The notes under the pieces were generated by a model that saw nothing but the letters and a program-made list of their open reading frames with translations, had not been told where the DNA came from and ran no database searches. Shown here in pieces: positions 1 through 8,073 of a DNA stretch of 64,000 nucleotides. The first letter of the stretch is position 1. Each line of letters starts with the position of its first letter. The stretch is taken from positions 1 to 64,000 of the forward strand of contig NZ_BCVN01000004.1 in the NCBI RefSeq assembly GCF_001591765.1, given 5' to 3'. This DNA comes from Pseudolactococcus raffinolactis NBRC 100932. GTDB lineage: Bacteria > Bacillota > Bacilli > Lactobacillales > Streptococcaceae. A program made the translations under genes and the position numbers.

Positions 1-241
1 CAGAACCCCCCTGACTTTGACCATCAACTAAAACTTTATCAATCATTTCTTGCTTAAGTTCTGGAGGATAGTAGGTGTTCTTTTCTTTCTTGACAATACC
101 TATTCCGTATCTGTCAATTAAGCGAACAATGTACTTCAATCTTGATTCAGCTACTCTAAATTGTTTTGATAAATAAGGCCATGAGGTACCTTTCTGTCGT
201 AAGTCATAGATTTGGACTTTGTCTTCGTAACTCAATTTCAT
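1..241 (-). CDS. IS3-family transposase OrfA (N-terminal part, runs off the window)
   Basis: Reading leftward from an ATG at 241 gives about 80 codons beginning MKLSYEDKVQIYDLRQKG, a helix-turn-helix of the OrfA type that binds the ends of IS3-family elements. A second conserved stretch, ELKQEMIDKVL, follows. The frame is open to the window edge, so the 3' part of orfA and the orfB integrase would lie outside. The start sits just inside the element's end, as usual in this family. Family assignment rests on pattern recognition; I cannot name the exact IS. Confidence 0.75.
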   Translation of the reverse strand, partial: MKLSYEDKVQIYDLRQKGTSWPYLSKQFRVAESRLKYIVRLIDRYGIGIVKKEKNTYYPPELKQEMIDKVLVDGQSQGGS

Positions 242-297
242 AAAAATAACACCCCTAAAGTTAGAGTTTTTACATCTAACTTTAGGGGTGCGGTTCA
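242..297. mobile_element. IS3-type element terminus with a 16-bp hairpin in the orfA leader
   Basis: A perfect inverted repeat of 16 bp (250-265 with 275-290, 9-nt loop) lies between the orfA start and the inferred tip of the element near 297. Read outward-in on the minus strand the element would begin with TG, as IS3-family elements do. A hairpin here can block transcripts entering from ptsG/nagE, which is read in the same direction, from reaching the transposase start; that role is inferred. The exact tip and target duplication cannot be fixed because the other end is outside the window. Confidence 0.6.
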
Positions 298-330
298 CTG
301 CTGACGGTAGCTCTGTTTTTGTATTATGAA

Positions 331-2316
331 TTATTTTAGAGTCACTTGACCAATTGTTTGGTTAGGCGTTACTGCTTTACCAAGTTCAGTTAATGTAAGT
401 TGATCAACGACTTCACCATTTGTAAGGGCAACAATGATGTCTGTCCCTTTACCTGCGGCTTTAACTGCAGCAAGATCCATGATGGCAATGACATCGCCAG
501 CTTTGACTTTTTGACCAGCTTTAACTTTCATTGTGAATGGCTCACCTTTCAAGTCAACTGTATCAACACCCATGTGGAGCAAGACTTCAAGTCCTGTTGG
601 TGTCATGATTCCCAAAGCATGTTGCGTTGGGAAAATACTTGAAATTTCACCCGCAATTGGGGTATAAACTGTATTTTCCGTTGGTTGGATTGCAAAGCCA
701 TTACCCATGATTTTTGATGAGAACACATCATCAGAAACTTGATCAATCGCAACCAATGTACCTTGCGCAGGTGCGTAAACTTCAACTGTCGCTCCACCTG
801 TCGCTGATGCGACGGGTGCTACTATTGAAGCAGTGCTAGTAGTTGTTGCAACACTCACACCACCATTTTGTTGCATTTTATTCATTTCATCTGCGACAAA
901 CTGTACTTCTGTTCCGACAATAACTTGGATGTTTTCCTTGTCAATGACACGAACACCTGGTACGCCAGTCGCTTTGATTTTATCTTGATCGGCTTTAGCC
1001 GTATCTTTCACGACAAGACGGAGACGTGTTGTACAGTTATCAATTGAGACAACGTTTTCTGCACCACCAAGACCAGTGTAGATACGAGCTGCTAAAGCTG
1101 CAAATTTGTTATCGGCAAACGACTCATCGAGGTCTAAGTCTTCTTCCCCTTCGCCTTCTTCACGACCTGGTGTCATCAAGTTAAAAGTTTTAATGACGAA
1201 AGTGAAGACAAAGTAGTAAACAACTGCCATGATTAAACCTAAAACAACAAGCATCAAAGGTTGGTTGGCGATTGGCACACGCAAGCTCAAGACGAAATCG
1301 ACAAGACCTGCTGAGAAGTTAAAGCCGGCTGTCCAGTGGAAGAGCGCTGCGATGAACATCGAAATCCCTGTCAAGGCTGCATGGACCACATATAAAGGCC
1401 AAGCTACGAACATGAACGAGAACTCAAGGGGTTCAGTTACCCCTGTAAAGAACGAAGCAAAGGCTGCTGCAAGCATCAATGAAGCTGTTGCTTTTCTTTT
1501 TTCTGGACGTGATTGACGGTAGATGGCATAAGCACCTGCTGGAAGACCAAACATCATCACTGGGAAGAAACCAGCTTGATACATACCTGTGATACCTTTA
1601 GTACCTTCGTTAGCCCAGAATTTACCGATATCATCGATACCTGCAGTATTAAACCAGAACACATTGTTCAAGGCATGGTGCAGACCAGTTGGGATAAGCA
1701 AACGGTTGAAGAAACCATAGAGACCAGCACCTACAGCACCCATCTTAGCGATTGTTTCACCAAATGCTACCAAGGCACCAAAGATTGGTGGCCAGATGAA
1801 CATGAGGCCAGCTGATACGACGAGCATCAAGGCTGCAGTTACGATTGGCACACAACGTTTACCACTAAAGAATGATAGCGCCATTGGCAACTTGACATTC
1901 GAGAAGCGGTTATACATAGCTGCTGCCAATAGACCTGCCAAAATCCCTACGAAAACGTTACCGTTGTTCATTTTTGTGAAGGCTGCATTAACTTTCTCAA
2001 CATCAATATGTTGGAAAGCTGCAATGGCTGCTGGGTTTAAGAGTTGCATTGGTACCAATAATGCGACCAAACCAGTCAAAGCTGAAGCGCCATCTCTGTC
2101 TTTTGACATACCAAGGGCTAAACCTACGGCAAACAAAACACCAAGGTTAGCTAAAATTGAGTCACCAGCTTTTAATAGGAAAGCAGCAACAATATTGTTA
2201 GCCCCCCAACCCGTTGGATCAATCCAGTAACCAATTCCTGAAAAAAGTGCTGCAACAGGTAATGTCGCAACAGGGAGCATCAATGAGCGTCCCATTCTCT
2301 GCATGTATGCTTTCAT
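331..2316 (-). CDS. nagE: PTS EIICBA permease, N-acetylglucosamine (NagE) type
   Basis: A 661-residue membrane protein that imports and phosphorylates a hexose using phosphate relayed from HPr. Domain order is EIIC (about 1-385, many membrane segments, motifs LHHALNNVFWF and TGVTEPLEFSF), EIIB (about 400-480, phosphorylated Cys near 428 in NCTTRLR) and EIIA (about 515-661, active His near 581 in HMGVDTV). The EIIC sequence, including the TPGRE end of the domain, looks more like NagE than glucose PtsG, and a NagR-like operator lies upstream of the preceding gene. The start has GGAGG about 10 nt upstream. It lies directly downstream of an antiterminator gene and probably shares its transcript. 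Glucose or a mixed specificity remains possible. An IS end lies only about 30 bp past the stop, where a terminator would be expected. Confidence 0.85.
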   Translation of the reverse strand: MKAYMQRMGRSLMLPVATLPVAALFSGIGYWIDPTGWGANNIVAAFLLKAGDSILANLGVLFAVGLALGMSKDRDGASALTGLVALLVPMQLLNPAAIAAFQHIDVEKVNAAFTKMNNGNVFVGILAGLLAAAMYNRFSNVKLPMALSFFSGKRCVPIVTAALMLVVSAGLMFIWPPIFGALVAFGETIAKMGAVGAGLYGFFNRLLIPTGLHHALNNVFWFNTAGIDDIGKFWANEGTKGITGMYQAGFFPVMMFGLPAGAYAIYRQSRPEKRKATASLMLAAAFASFFTGVTEPLEFSFMFVAWPLYVVHAALTGISMFIAALFHWTAGFNFSAGLVDFVLSLRVPIANQPLMLVVLGLIMAVVYYFVFTFVIKTFNLMTPGREEGEGEEDLDLDESFADNKFAALAARIYTGLGGAENVVSIDNCTTRLRLVVKDTAKADQDKIKATGVPGVRVIDKENIQVIVGTEVQFVADEMNKMQQNGGVSVATTTSTASIVAPVASATGGATVEVYAPAQGTLVAIDQVSDDVFSSKIMGNGFAIQPTENTVYTPIAGEISSIFPTQHALGIMTPTGLEVLLHMGVDTVDLKGEPFTMKVKAGQKVKAGDVIAIMDLAAVKAAGKGTDIIVALTNGEVVDQLTLTELGKAVTPNQTIGQVTLK

Positions 2317-2365
2317 AGCATGTGTTCCTCCATTTAATATAAAAAATAATTAATCATGTAAAGCT

Positions 2366-3205
2366 TTATTTCTTAATCATCCGCAACCGCTCAATGTGGA
2401 TTGCCAGATAACCTAATTCTTCATTTAAAACCAAATAATGAAAATCTTGCTGCATCAAAACTTGAATCTTTTTCGAAATAGCATAGCTCTCAGGATATTT
2501 TTCCTGAACAAGCCCCATAATTTCCTGATCTAAGCCTACATATCCCTTCGTTTGAGAACGTTGAATAAATAATCGCAAGTGATTAACCAAACGAGAATAT
2601 GTTAAGGCATAGTCTTCCCCATCTAAGGACAAGCTCAATTCGCGTTCAATTAAGCGCACAATTTCTGAAATAATCGTAATCTCACGAATACTTTCACTGT
2701 TGTCAGTATTTTTGCATCTAGCTGTATGAATATGGATAGCAATGTAACCCGCCTCATCAAAACTATAGGCAATATCCAACTCCCGTTTGAGATAATCCAC
2801 TGCCCATTGGGCAATCGAAAATTCTTCTGGATAGAGGACTTCTATCTCCTTCAACAATTTATTACGCACAAAAATATGATTTTGAATATTTTCAGCCGCA
2901 AATGCAATGTGATCACATAAGCCAATATTGATATGAGGATTTAACTTCTCCCCAAGTACTGCCTCTGCATGACCAATAATGTCCTCAGTGGCAAAGAAAA
3001 ATTTTTCATCAATTTGACCTAATAATGTTTGTAGCTTTTTAATGCCTTCTGGTTCCAAGACAAACAAGCGTTCAATCGCCTCTTGGGCAAGCATCTCACC
3101 CGGTCTTGCTTTGAAACCTATTCCTTTACCAATTGCGACTTTTGCCTGCCCTTCGTCAAGGACTAGCACCGCATTTTGATTCAGCGCTTTTTGAATTTCC
3201 ATCAT
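2366..3205 (-). CDS. BglG/LicT-family transcription antiterminator
   Basis: A 279-residue protein with an N-terminal RNA-binding CAT domain (about 1-60; ALNQNAVLVLDEGQ and GKGIGF are typical) followed by two PTS-regulation domains (about 70-170 and 175-279) with conserved His residues in AIHIHTAR and AIHIERL. Members bind a ribonucleic antiterminator in the leader of a PTS operon and prevent termination when sugar is present; the PRDs are phosphorylated by PTS proteins. It is followed after about 50 bp by the EIICBA gene and preceded by a strong terminator hairpin, so it most likely controls its own operon. The ATG at 3205 has AGGAG upstream; the adjacent ATG at 3202 is an alternative. Confidence 0.9.
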   Translation of the reverse strand: MMEIQKALNQNAVLVLDEGQAKVAIGKGIGFKARPGEMLAQEAIERLFVLEPEGIKKLQTLLGQIDEKFFFATEDIIGHAEAVLGEKLNPHINIGLCDHIAFAAENIQNHIFVRNKLLKEIEVLYPEEFSIAQWAVDYLKRELDIAYSFDEAGYIAIHIHTARCKNTDNSESIREITIISEIVRLIERELSLSLDGEDYALTYSRLVNHLRLFIQRSQTKGYVGLDQEIMGLVQEKYPESYAISKKIQVLMQQDFHYLVLNEELGYLAIHIERLRMIKK

Positions 3206-3255
3206 TTTCTTTCTCCTGCAGAAAAGAAATAATCAATAACACATGTCAATAAAAA

Positions 3256-3315
3256 TAGGCATGGCGCAGGTCTGAAATAGGAGTTGCTTCCCTTTTCAGA
3301 CCTGCGCCATGCCTA
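3256..3315 (-). terminator. Leader terminator with probable antiterminator (RAT) overlap
   Basis: A 22-bp perfect stem (arms 3256-3277 and 3294-3315) with a 16-nt loop, followed on the minus strand by a T-rich run. It stands between the promoter region and the antiterminator gene, which is where BglG-family targets sit. The RAT itself is not clear enough to delimit; it should overlap the 5' arm. Confidence 0.75.
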
Positions 3316-3331
3316 GTATTATCTAGTCACA

Positions 3332-3345
3332 TGAAATCGTTTACA
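3332..3345 (-). promoter_or_regulatory. Putative cre (CcpA) site
   Basis: On the minus strand TGTAAACGATTTCA fits the cre consensus WTGNAANCGNWNNCW. It lies upstream of the leader terminator, and overlaps a possible -35 (TGTAAA) whose -10 would be GATAAT about 17 bp on. This suggests catabolite repression of the sugar operon. Confidence 0.55.
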
Positions 3346-3370
3346 TCTGTTAACATTTTTATTTTCAACA

Positions 3371-3390
3371 GGTCTATACCAATTTGTCAA
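3371..3390 (-). promoter_or_regulatory. NagR-like (GntR family) operator next to a TTGACA box
   Basis: The minus strand carries TTGACA followed directly by AATTGGTATAGACC, close to the GGT-N4-ACC operator of NagR/DasR regulators of N-acetylglucosamine genes. If genuine it supports GlcNAc as the substrate of the EIICBA. No good -10 is visible for this -35, so promoter use is uncertain. Confidence 0.45.
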
Positions 3391-3525
3391 GTCTTTTTTA
3401 TGCTCCTCTCAATATTTTTGTAATTCCCTGATTAAGCATTGTTAGAATAATGAGATCACGCTTAACTTGTATTTTTCCCAAAAGTATGTCAAAATACTTC
3501 TATACAAGAAAAGAGGGTAACTACT

Positions 3526-3714
3526 ATGCCATTTGTCCATATTGATTTATTTGAAGGTCGTACTGACGAACAAAAAATTGCACTTGCGCACGATATCACC
3601 GAAGCTGTTATCAAAAACACAGGTGCTCCAAAATCTGCCATTCATGTTTTTATTAACGATATGAAGGAAGGTACTTACTTTCCACAAGGTGAGATAAAAA
3701 AAGCTAATAACTAA
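3526..3714 (+). CDS. 4-oxalocrotonate tautomerase family protein
   Basis: A 62-residue protein of the 4-OT fold. Pro2 (MPFVHIDLFEGR), exposed after removal of Met1, is the catalytic base of this family; the length matches the 60-70 residues of bacterial 4-OT subunits, which act as hexamers in the cytosol. The physiological substrate of most such stand-alone copies is unknown and nothing nearby suggests one. AGAGGG lies upstream of the ATG. It is a single gene closed by its own terminator. Confidence 0.85.
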   Translation: MPFVHIDLFEGRTDEQKIALAHDITEAVIKNTGAPKSAIHVFINDMKEGTYFPQGEIKKANN

Positions 3715-3718
3715 AAAA

Positions 3719-3753
3719 ATGAGTTCTGACTTTGATGTCAGAGCTCATTTTTT
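3719..3753 (+). terminator. Rho-independent terminator of the tautomerase gene
   Basis: Stem ATGAGTTCTGAC / GTCAGAGCTCAT with a 6-nt loop (one mismatch) and a T run after it; A run before it, so it may work both ways. Confidence 0.8.
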
Positions 3754-3903
3754 AGTAAACGTCAGTCTAACTTAACGGTTTTTCAAATATGTGCTGGCAG
3801 GTATTGCTATGTAAATCAAATGGCATGCTTAATCATGACGATGATCCTCCCGCTGCCTCGGGAGATTTAAAACAAAATAGAAGGATTAAGACATAATCTC
3901 ACT

Positions 3904-4074
3904 TTATCTCTTGACGAGGACATAGCGATATTGCGTCATCAAGTCATGTTGACTATCATCTTCCCATGTCATCACTTCTACGAGAAATGTATTAACGTAT
4001 TTTTTCCTCACAACTCCTGTTATTTTTTCGGAGAAAGAAATAGGTTGACAAGTAATAATACTACCGATTTCTAT
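3904..4074 (-). CDS. Small DUF2187-like protein gene with an ATA at the start position
   Basis: An open frame of 56 codons reads IEIGSIITCQPISFSEKI and continues to VLVKR and TAA. The pattern IGSIITC...TGVVRKKYVNTFLVEV resembles the small beta-rich DUF2187 proteins of lactobacilli and bacilli, whose role is unknown. It is preceded by a perfect TTGACA-17-TATAAT promoter and a GGAGGAGG ribosome site about 6 nt before the first codon. That codon is ATA, not ATG, GTG or TTG, and no usual start lies nearby in frame. Either it uses a rare start (as infC uses ATT), or a single-base change recently silenced it. Coding nature is my inference from frame, signals and family resemblance. Confidence 0.55.
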   Translation of the reverse strand: MEIGSIITCQPISFSEKITGVVRKKYVNTFLVEVMTWEDDSQHDLMTQYRYVLVKR

Positions 4075-4106
4075 GTTACCCTCCTCCTTCTATACGTTAT
4101 ATTTAC

Positions 4107-4135
4107 ATTATATACATGTTATTTATATTTGTCAA
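4107..4135 (-). promoter_or_regulatory. Consensus promoter for the small minus-strand gene
   Basis: On the minus strand TTGACA (4130-4135) and TATAAT (4107-4112) are exactly 17 bp apart. Transcription would begin near 4100, about 25 nt before the predicted first codon. Confidence 0.75.
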
Positions 4136-4169
4136 TTACAATTATATTACAAAATGGTAAATGAGTTAT

Positions 4170-4198
4170 TTCACACCGCTTCATTTTTGTGTTATAAT
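4170..4198 (+). promoter_or_regulatory. Promoter of coaB
   Basis: TTCACA (4170-4175), 17-bp spacer, TATAAT (4193-4198), with the coaB start 28 bp further on and GAAAGG as ribosome site. It is divergent from the promoter of the small minus-strand gene, about 35 bp away. Confidence 0.7.
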
Positions 4199-4225
4199 AA
4201 TAAAAATATATCTGAAAGGCTTATC

Positions 4226-4939
4226 ATGCTTATTCTTATCACATCTGGCGGAACGACAGAAAACATTGATCAGGTTCGAGGTATTACGAATTTTGCGACG
4301 GGTAACTTAGGAAAACTTATCGCTGAACGTTTTTTAATGGCAAATCACAATGTTATTTTATTAGCTGGTCGAGGTGCTATTTTGCCCGACCCACACCCGA
4401 AATTAACGATTCTACCCATTTCTGATGTGGCAGATTTACTAGTCGCTACGGCTAAATGGACACCTGAAGCTGATGTTTTTATCCATAGTATGGCTGTTTC
4501 TGACTATACACCGATTTACATGACAGATTTTGAAACAGTTGCTGCTTCGTCTAATCTTGAGGAATTTCTAAGTAAAAGCAATACAGAAGACAAGATTGCT
4601 TCTCGATCTGATTATCAAGTCCTTTTTTTGAAAAAGACACCCAAGGTGATTGCTTCTATTAAAAAGCACAATCCAGATATCATTTTATTTGGTTTCAAAC
4701 TCCTAGTCGATGTTTCAAAAGAGCACCTGATATCTGTCGCCAGATCAGCATTGACCCAAAACCAAGCAGACTATGTCTTAGCCAATGACCTGACAGATAT
4801 TACTGAGATTACCCATCACGGGTTACTCGTCAGTCAAGATGCTATAATAGAGGCACATACGAAACTTGAAATTGCAGACTTAATCGTTAAGAAAAGTGAG
4901 GAGACTTATGACCAACATCACACTCGCCATAACCGGTAG
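4226..4939 (+). CDS. coaB: Phosphopantothenate--cysteine ligase (monofunctional CoaB)
   Basis: A 237-residue enzyme that joins cysteine to 4'-phosphopantothenate in coenzyme A synthesis. The N-terminus LITSGGTTENIDQVRGITNF is the nucleotide-binding signature of CoaB, and FGFKL and YVLANDLTD motifs follow. In most bacteria CoaB is fused behind CoaC; separate genes in the order coaB-coaC are typical of streptococci and lactococci. I chose the ATG at 4226 because it follows GAAAGG and begins the conserved motif; upstream in-frame codons lie in the promoter. It overlaps coaC by 32 nt, implying coupled translation. Confidence 0.93.
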   Translation: MLILITSGGTTENIDQVRGITNFATGNLGKLIAERFLMANHNVILLAGRGAILPDPHPKLTILPISDVADLLVATAKWTPEADVFIHSMAVSDYTPIYMTDFETVAASSNLEEFLSKSNTEDKIASRSDYQVLFLKKTPKVIASIKKHNPDIILFGFKLLVDVSKEHLISVARSALTQNQADYVLANDLTDITEITHHGLLVSQDAIIEAHTKLEIADLIVKKSEETYDQHHTRHNR

Positions 4940-5459
4940 CATTTCAGCTTACAAGGCTGCCGATATCACTTCAGCACTAGGCAAGCTCGGCCACCAGGTC
5001 ACTGTTTTAATGACAGATGCTGCCCAGGCCTTCATCACGCCACTAACTTTACAAGTCCTCTCTAAACGCCCTGTTCATACGGATGTTATGGCAGAAGACA
5101 AGGCTGATAGCGTTAATCATATCGACTTGGCCAAAGAAACGGAGATTTTCTTAGTCGCGCCAGCTTCTGCCGATACGATTGCTCGCTTAGCACAAGGCCG
5201 TGCTGACGATATCGTCTCAGCTGTTGCTTTAGCACTTCCCCAAGATGTTAAAAAAATCATTGCACCTGCCATGAATACGAATATGTATGAAAACCCCTTG
5301 ACCCAGCGCAACATTCAAACCTTGCTTGATCTTGGCTTTAAGTCTATTGAACCTAAAATCGCTTTGCTTGCTTGTGGGGATGTCGGACGTGGTGCACTTG
5401 CTGATGTTACTGATATCGTTCAGTTTGTGCAAGAAATTTGTAGTGATTCGAAAGCCTAA
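4908..5459 (+). CDS. coaC: Phosphopantothenoylcysteine decarboxylase (CoaC)
   Basis: A 183-residue flavoprotein that decarboxylates phosphopantothenoylcysteine to phosphopantetheine, the step after CoaB. The N-terminal GSISAYKA, the His of SVNHIDLAK and the PAMNTNMYENP motif (substrate clamp with the conserved Asn) are all present. The start at 4908 follows GAGGAG and lies inside the end of coaB. Length is normal for the stand-alone form. Confidence 0.93.
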   Translation: MTNITLAITGSISAYKAADITSALGKLGHQVTVLMTDAAQAFITPLTLQVLSKRPVHTDVMAEDKADSVNHIDLAKETEIFLVAPASADTIARLAQGRADDIVSAVALALPQDVKKIIAPAMNTNMYENPLTQRNIQTLLDLGFKSIEPKIALLACGDVGRGALADVTDIVQFVQEICSDSKA

Positions 5460-5536
5460 CCGTCTGGCAAACATGAACCTCCTCATATCCATATGCCACA
5501 CTTGCCAACTCTCATACAATTAGAAAGGTTTATCCT

Positions 5537-6118
5537 GTGACAACTCAAACAACCAAAACTAAAGCCTCTGATATCGCAACACTTAGTATTTTTATCGCCA
5601 TCATGGTGGTCATTCATCTCCTATCTAAAATCGTCTACACCTTTTGGCCTTTCCCAATTCAACCGACTTTAGTGCATATCCCTGTAATTATTGGCTCAAT
5701 TGTCCTAGGTTGGCGCAAAGGAGCTGCTCTCGGTTTTGTTATGGGAATGATTTCCTTTTTGAACTCAACGATTGCACCGATTCCAACATCATTTTTATTC
5801 TCACCTTTTGCGCCTAACGGCAATATTTGGTCACTCTTTGTGGCCTTCGCCCCTCGAATTCTCGTTGGGATTCTACCATTTTTCATTTATCAACTTGCTA
5901 AAAACCGTTTTGGTGCTGGCCTTGCTGGTTTTCTTGGTTCTGCAACCAATACAGTCTTAGTGCTCACTTCAGCTTTTCTATTGTTCAACGATCAACTCAA
6001 TATGACATTCAAGGCGCTGATTGCCTCAATTATTGCAACAAATTCAATCGCTGAAGCGATCGCATCAACCATTTTAACGGCAAGTATTGTCCCGATTTTA
6101 ATCAGATTTAGGAATTAA
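5537..6118 (+). CDS. panT: ECF transporter substrate-binding membrane protein, probably pantothenate (PanT)
   Basis: A 193-residue protein with about five or six hydrophobic segments, like the S components of energy-coupling-factor importers, which capture a vitamin and use a shared EcfAAT module encoded elsewhere. It starts at a GTG with AGAAAGG upstream. Position just after coaB-coaC points to pantothenate or a related CoA precursor; the sequence alone does not prove the substrate. A terminator follows immediately. Confidence 0.75.
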   Translation: MTTQTTKTKASDIATLSIFIAIMVVIHLLSKIVYTFWPFPIQPTLVHIPVIIGSIVLGWRKGAALGFVMGMISFLNSTIAPIPTSFLFSPFAPNGNIWSLFVAFAPRILVGILPFFIYQLAKNRFGAGLAGFLGSATNTVLVLTSAFLLFNDQLNMTFKALIASIIATNSIAEAIASTILTASIVPILIRFRN

Positions 6119-6125
6119 ACTTCGG

Positions 6126-6151
6126 AAAGCGTGAAATTCACGCTTTTTTTT
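6126..6151 (+). terminator. Terminator after the coaB-coaC-panT unit
   Basis: Stem AAGCGTGAA / TTCACGCTT with a one-base loop and a long T run. Confidence 0.85.
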
Positions 6152-6224
6152 GTTAAAATAGTCTTGTATGAAAATGCTTTCTAAAAACTAAATTAAAGAT
6201 GCTTACAAAGCGAAAGGAAATCAC

Positions 6225-7928
6225 ATGTCTTATAAAGAAACTTACCAACAATGGGCTGATTTTGCTGAATTACCTGACTACCTCAAAACTGAACTTGCAG
6301 GAATGGATGAGCACACAAAAGAAGATGCTTTCTATACGTCGCTTGAATTCGGAACTGCTGGTCAACGTGGTTTGATTGGTGTCGGCACAAATCGCATGAA
6401 CATCTACACTGTCCGTCAAACGACTGAAGGTCTTGCTCGCCTCATGGATGCTAAAGGTGAAGCTAAAAAACGTGGTGTGGCAATTGCCTATGATTCACGT
6501 CATTTTTCACGTGAGTTCGCATTCGATGCAGCACGCGTCCTTGCCCTTCATGACATTCCCTCTTACGTTTTTGAATCACTGCGCCCAACACCTGAATTGT
6601 CATTTGCCATCCGCGAGTTGAACACCTTGACTGGGATCATGATCACTGCTTCTCACAACCCTGCACCCTACAATGGTTATAAGGTTTATGGTGAAGATGG
6701 CGGACAAATGCCGCCTGAAGATGCGGATAAATTGACAGACTATATCAATGAGATTGAGGATATCTTCCATATTGAGCGTGCTGATGAAGCGAGTGAGCTC
6801 ATCACCATCATTGGCGATGACATTGACCAAAAATATTTGGAAAATGTGAAATCTGTGACGATTAACCAAGCTGTCATTGAAGAATTTGGTAAAAACCTCA
6901 ATATCGTCTTCACACCGCTTCACGGTACTGGTGAAATGCTGGGTCGTAAGACATTGGCACAAGCCGGCTTTGAAAAGATTGCTGTTGTTGAAGCACAAGC
7001 TATTCCTGATGGTGACTTTCCAACCCTGAAATCGCCAAACCCTGAAAGTCAAGCTGCTTTTGAACTTTCAGAAAAACTCGGTCGTGAAGTAGACGCTGAC
7101 ATGTTAGTTGCAACTGACCCTGATGCTGACCGTATCGGTGTGGAAGTTCGCTTGCCAAATGGTGATTACCAACCGCTTTCTGGTAACCAAATCGGTGCTG
7201 TTTTAGCCAAGTATATCCTTGAAGCGCACAAGCAAGCAGGCACTCTCCCTGCAAATGCTGCTGTTGTCAAATCTATCGTTTCGACAGAATTAGTGACAGC
7301 GATTACCAAATCTTACGACGTTAAGATGTTCAACGTCTTGACTGGTTTCAAATTCATTGCTGAGAAAATCCAAGAATTTGAAGAAACAGGTAGCCACACT
7401 TACATGATGGGATTTGAGGAGTCATTTGGTTACTTGATCAAACCTTTTGTTCGTGATAAAGACGCGATTCAAGCTTTGCTTTTGATCTGTGAAGTAGCTG
7501 CTTACTACAAATCTTTGGGTAAAACTTTGTATGACGGGATTCAAGACATCTACGCTGAATATGGTTTCTATCTTGAAAATACAGTTTCTGTTACCCTTGA
7601 GGGGATTGACGGCGCGGCGCAAATCAAAGCAGTTATGGATAAATTCCGTGGCAATCAACCAACTGCCTTCAATGGCATCAAAGTTGCCTTGACTGAAGAC
7701 TTCCTTGAAAACACCGCAACTGCTGCTAATGGCTCTGTTGAAACTTTGACAACACCACCATCAAACGTGCTCAAATACCATCTTGAAGATGGTTCTTGGA
7801 TTGCGGTTCGCCCTTCTGGGACTGAACCAAAAATCAAATTCTACTTGGCTTCTGTTGGTGAAACGCAAGCTGCTTCTGCTGCTAAACTTGAAGCCTTTGA
7901 TGCTGAAATCAAAGCGTTCATCAAATAA
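6225..7928 (+). CDS. pgmA: Alpha-phosphoglucomutase (phospho-sugar mutase)
   Basis: A 567-residue cytosolic enzyme interconverting glucose 1-phosphate and glucose 6-phosphate, linking glycolysis to sugar nucleotides for wall and capsule. The phosphoserine loop TASHNPAPYNGYKVYG (about 140-155), the metal loop DPDADRIGV (about 300), the sugar loop GFEESFGYL (about 400) and the phosphate-binding RPSGTEPKIKFY near the C-terminus are all there, in the order of the alpha-D-phosphohexomutase family. AAAGGAAA lies before the ATG. It is a single gene between two terminators. Confidence 0.93.
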   Translation: MSYKETYQQWADFAELPDYLKTELAGMDEHTKEDAFYTSLEFGTAGQRGLIGVGTNRMNIYTVRQTTEGLARLMDAKGEAKKRGVAIAYDSRHFSREFAFDAARVLALHDIPSYVFESLRPTPELSFAIRELNTLTGIMITASHNPAPYNGYKVYGEDGGQMPPEDADKLTDYINEIEDIFHIERADEASELITIIGDDIDQKYLENVKSVTINQAVIEEFGKNLNIVFTPLHGTGEMLGRKTLAQAGFEKIAVVEAQAIPDGDFPTLKSPNPESQAAFELSEKLGREVDADMLVATDPDADRIGVEVRLPNGDYQPLSGNQIGAVLAKYILEAHKQAGTLPANAAVVKSIVSTELVTAITKSYDVKMFNVLTGFKFIAEKIQEFEETGSHTYMMGFEESFGYLIKPFVRDKDAIQALLLICEVAAYYKSLGKTLYDGIQDIYAEYGFYLENTVSVTLEGIDGAAQIKAVMDKFRGNQPTAFNGIKVALTEDFLENTATAANGSVETLTTPPSNVLKYHLEDGSWIAVRPSGTEPKIKFYLASVGETQAASAAKLEAFDAEIKAFIK

Positions 7929-7956
7929 GTCTTTCAATATTTATACCTATATTTGA

Positions 7957-8004
7957 AAAAACAAGACTTCAGTCTGAGGACTTATTGAAAATCTTGTTTT
8001 TTTT
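7957..8004 (+). terminator. Terminator of pgmA
   Basis: Outer stem AAAACAAGA / TCTTGTTTT around an irregular loop, then a T run. Confidence 0.65.
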
Positions 8005-8073
8005 ATGGTAAAATAGGACTATATATATTTTTGGCACTTTTTCAAAGCTAGCCATTAGAAATTAGGAAAAATC

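Noticed and set aside
3846-3864. CTCCCG...CGGGAG hairpin as terminator of the small minus-strand gene
   Set aside because: A stem is present, but no T run follows on the minus strand, so I did not list it as a terminator.
5229-5519. Minus-strand frame opposite coaC
   Set aside because: Antisense shadow of a well-supported gene with no own signals.
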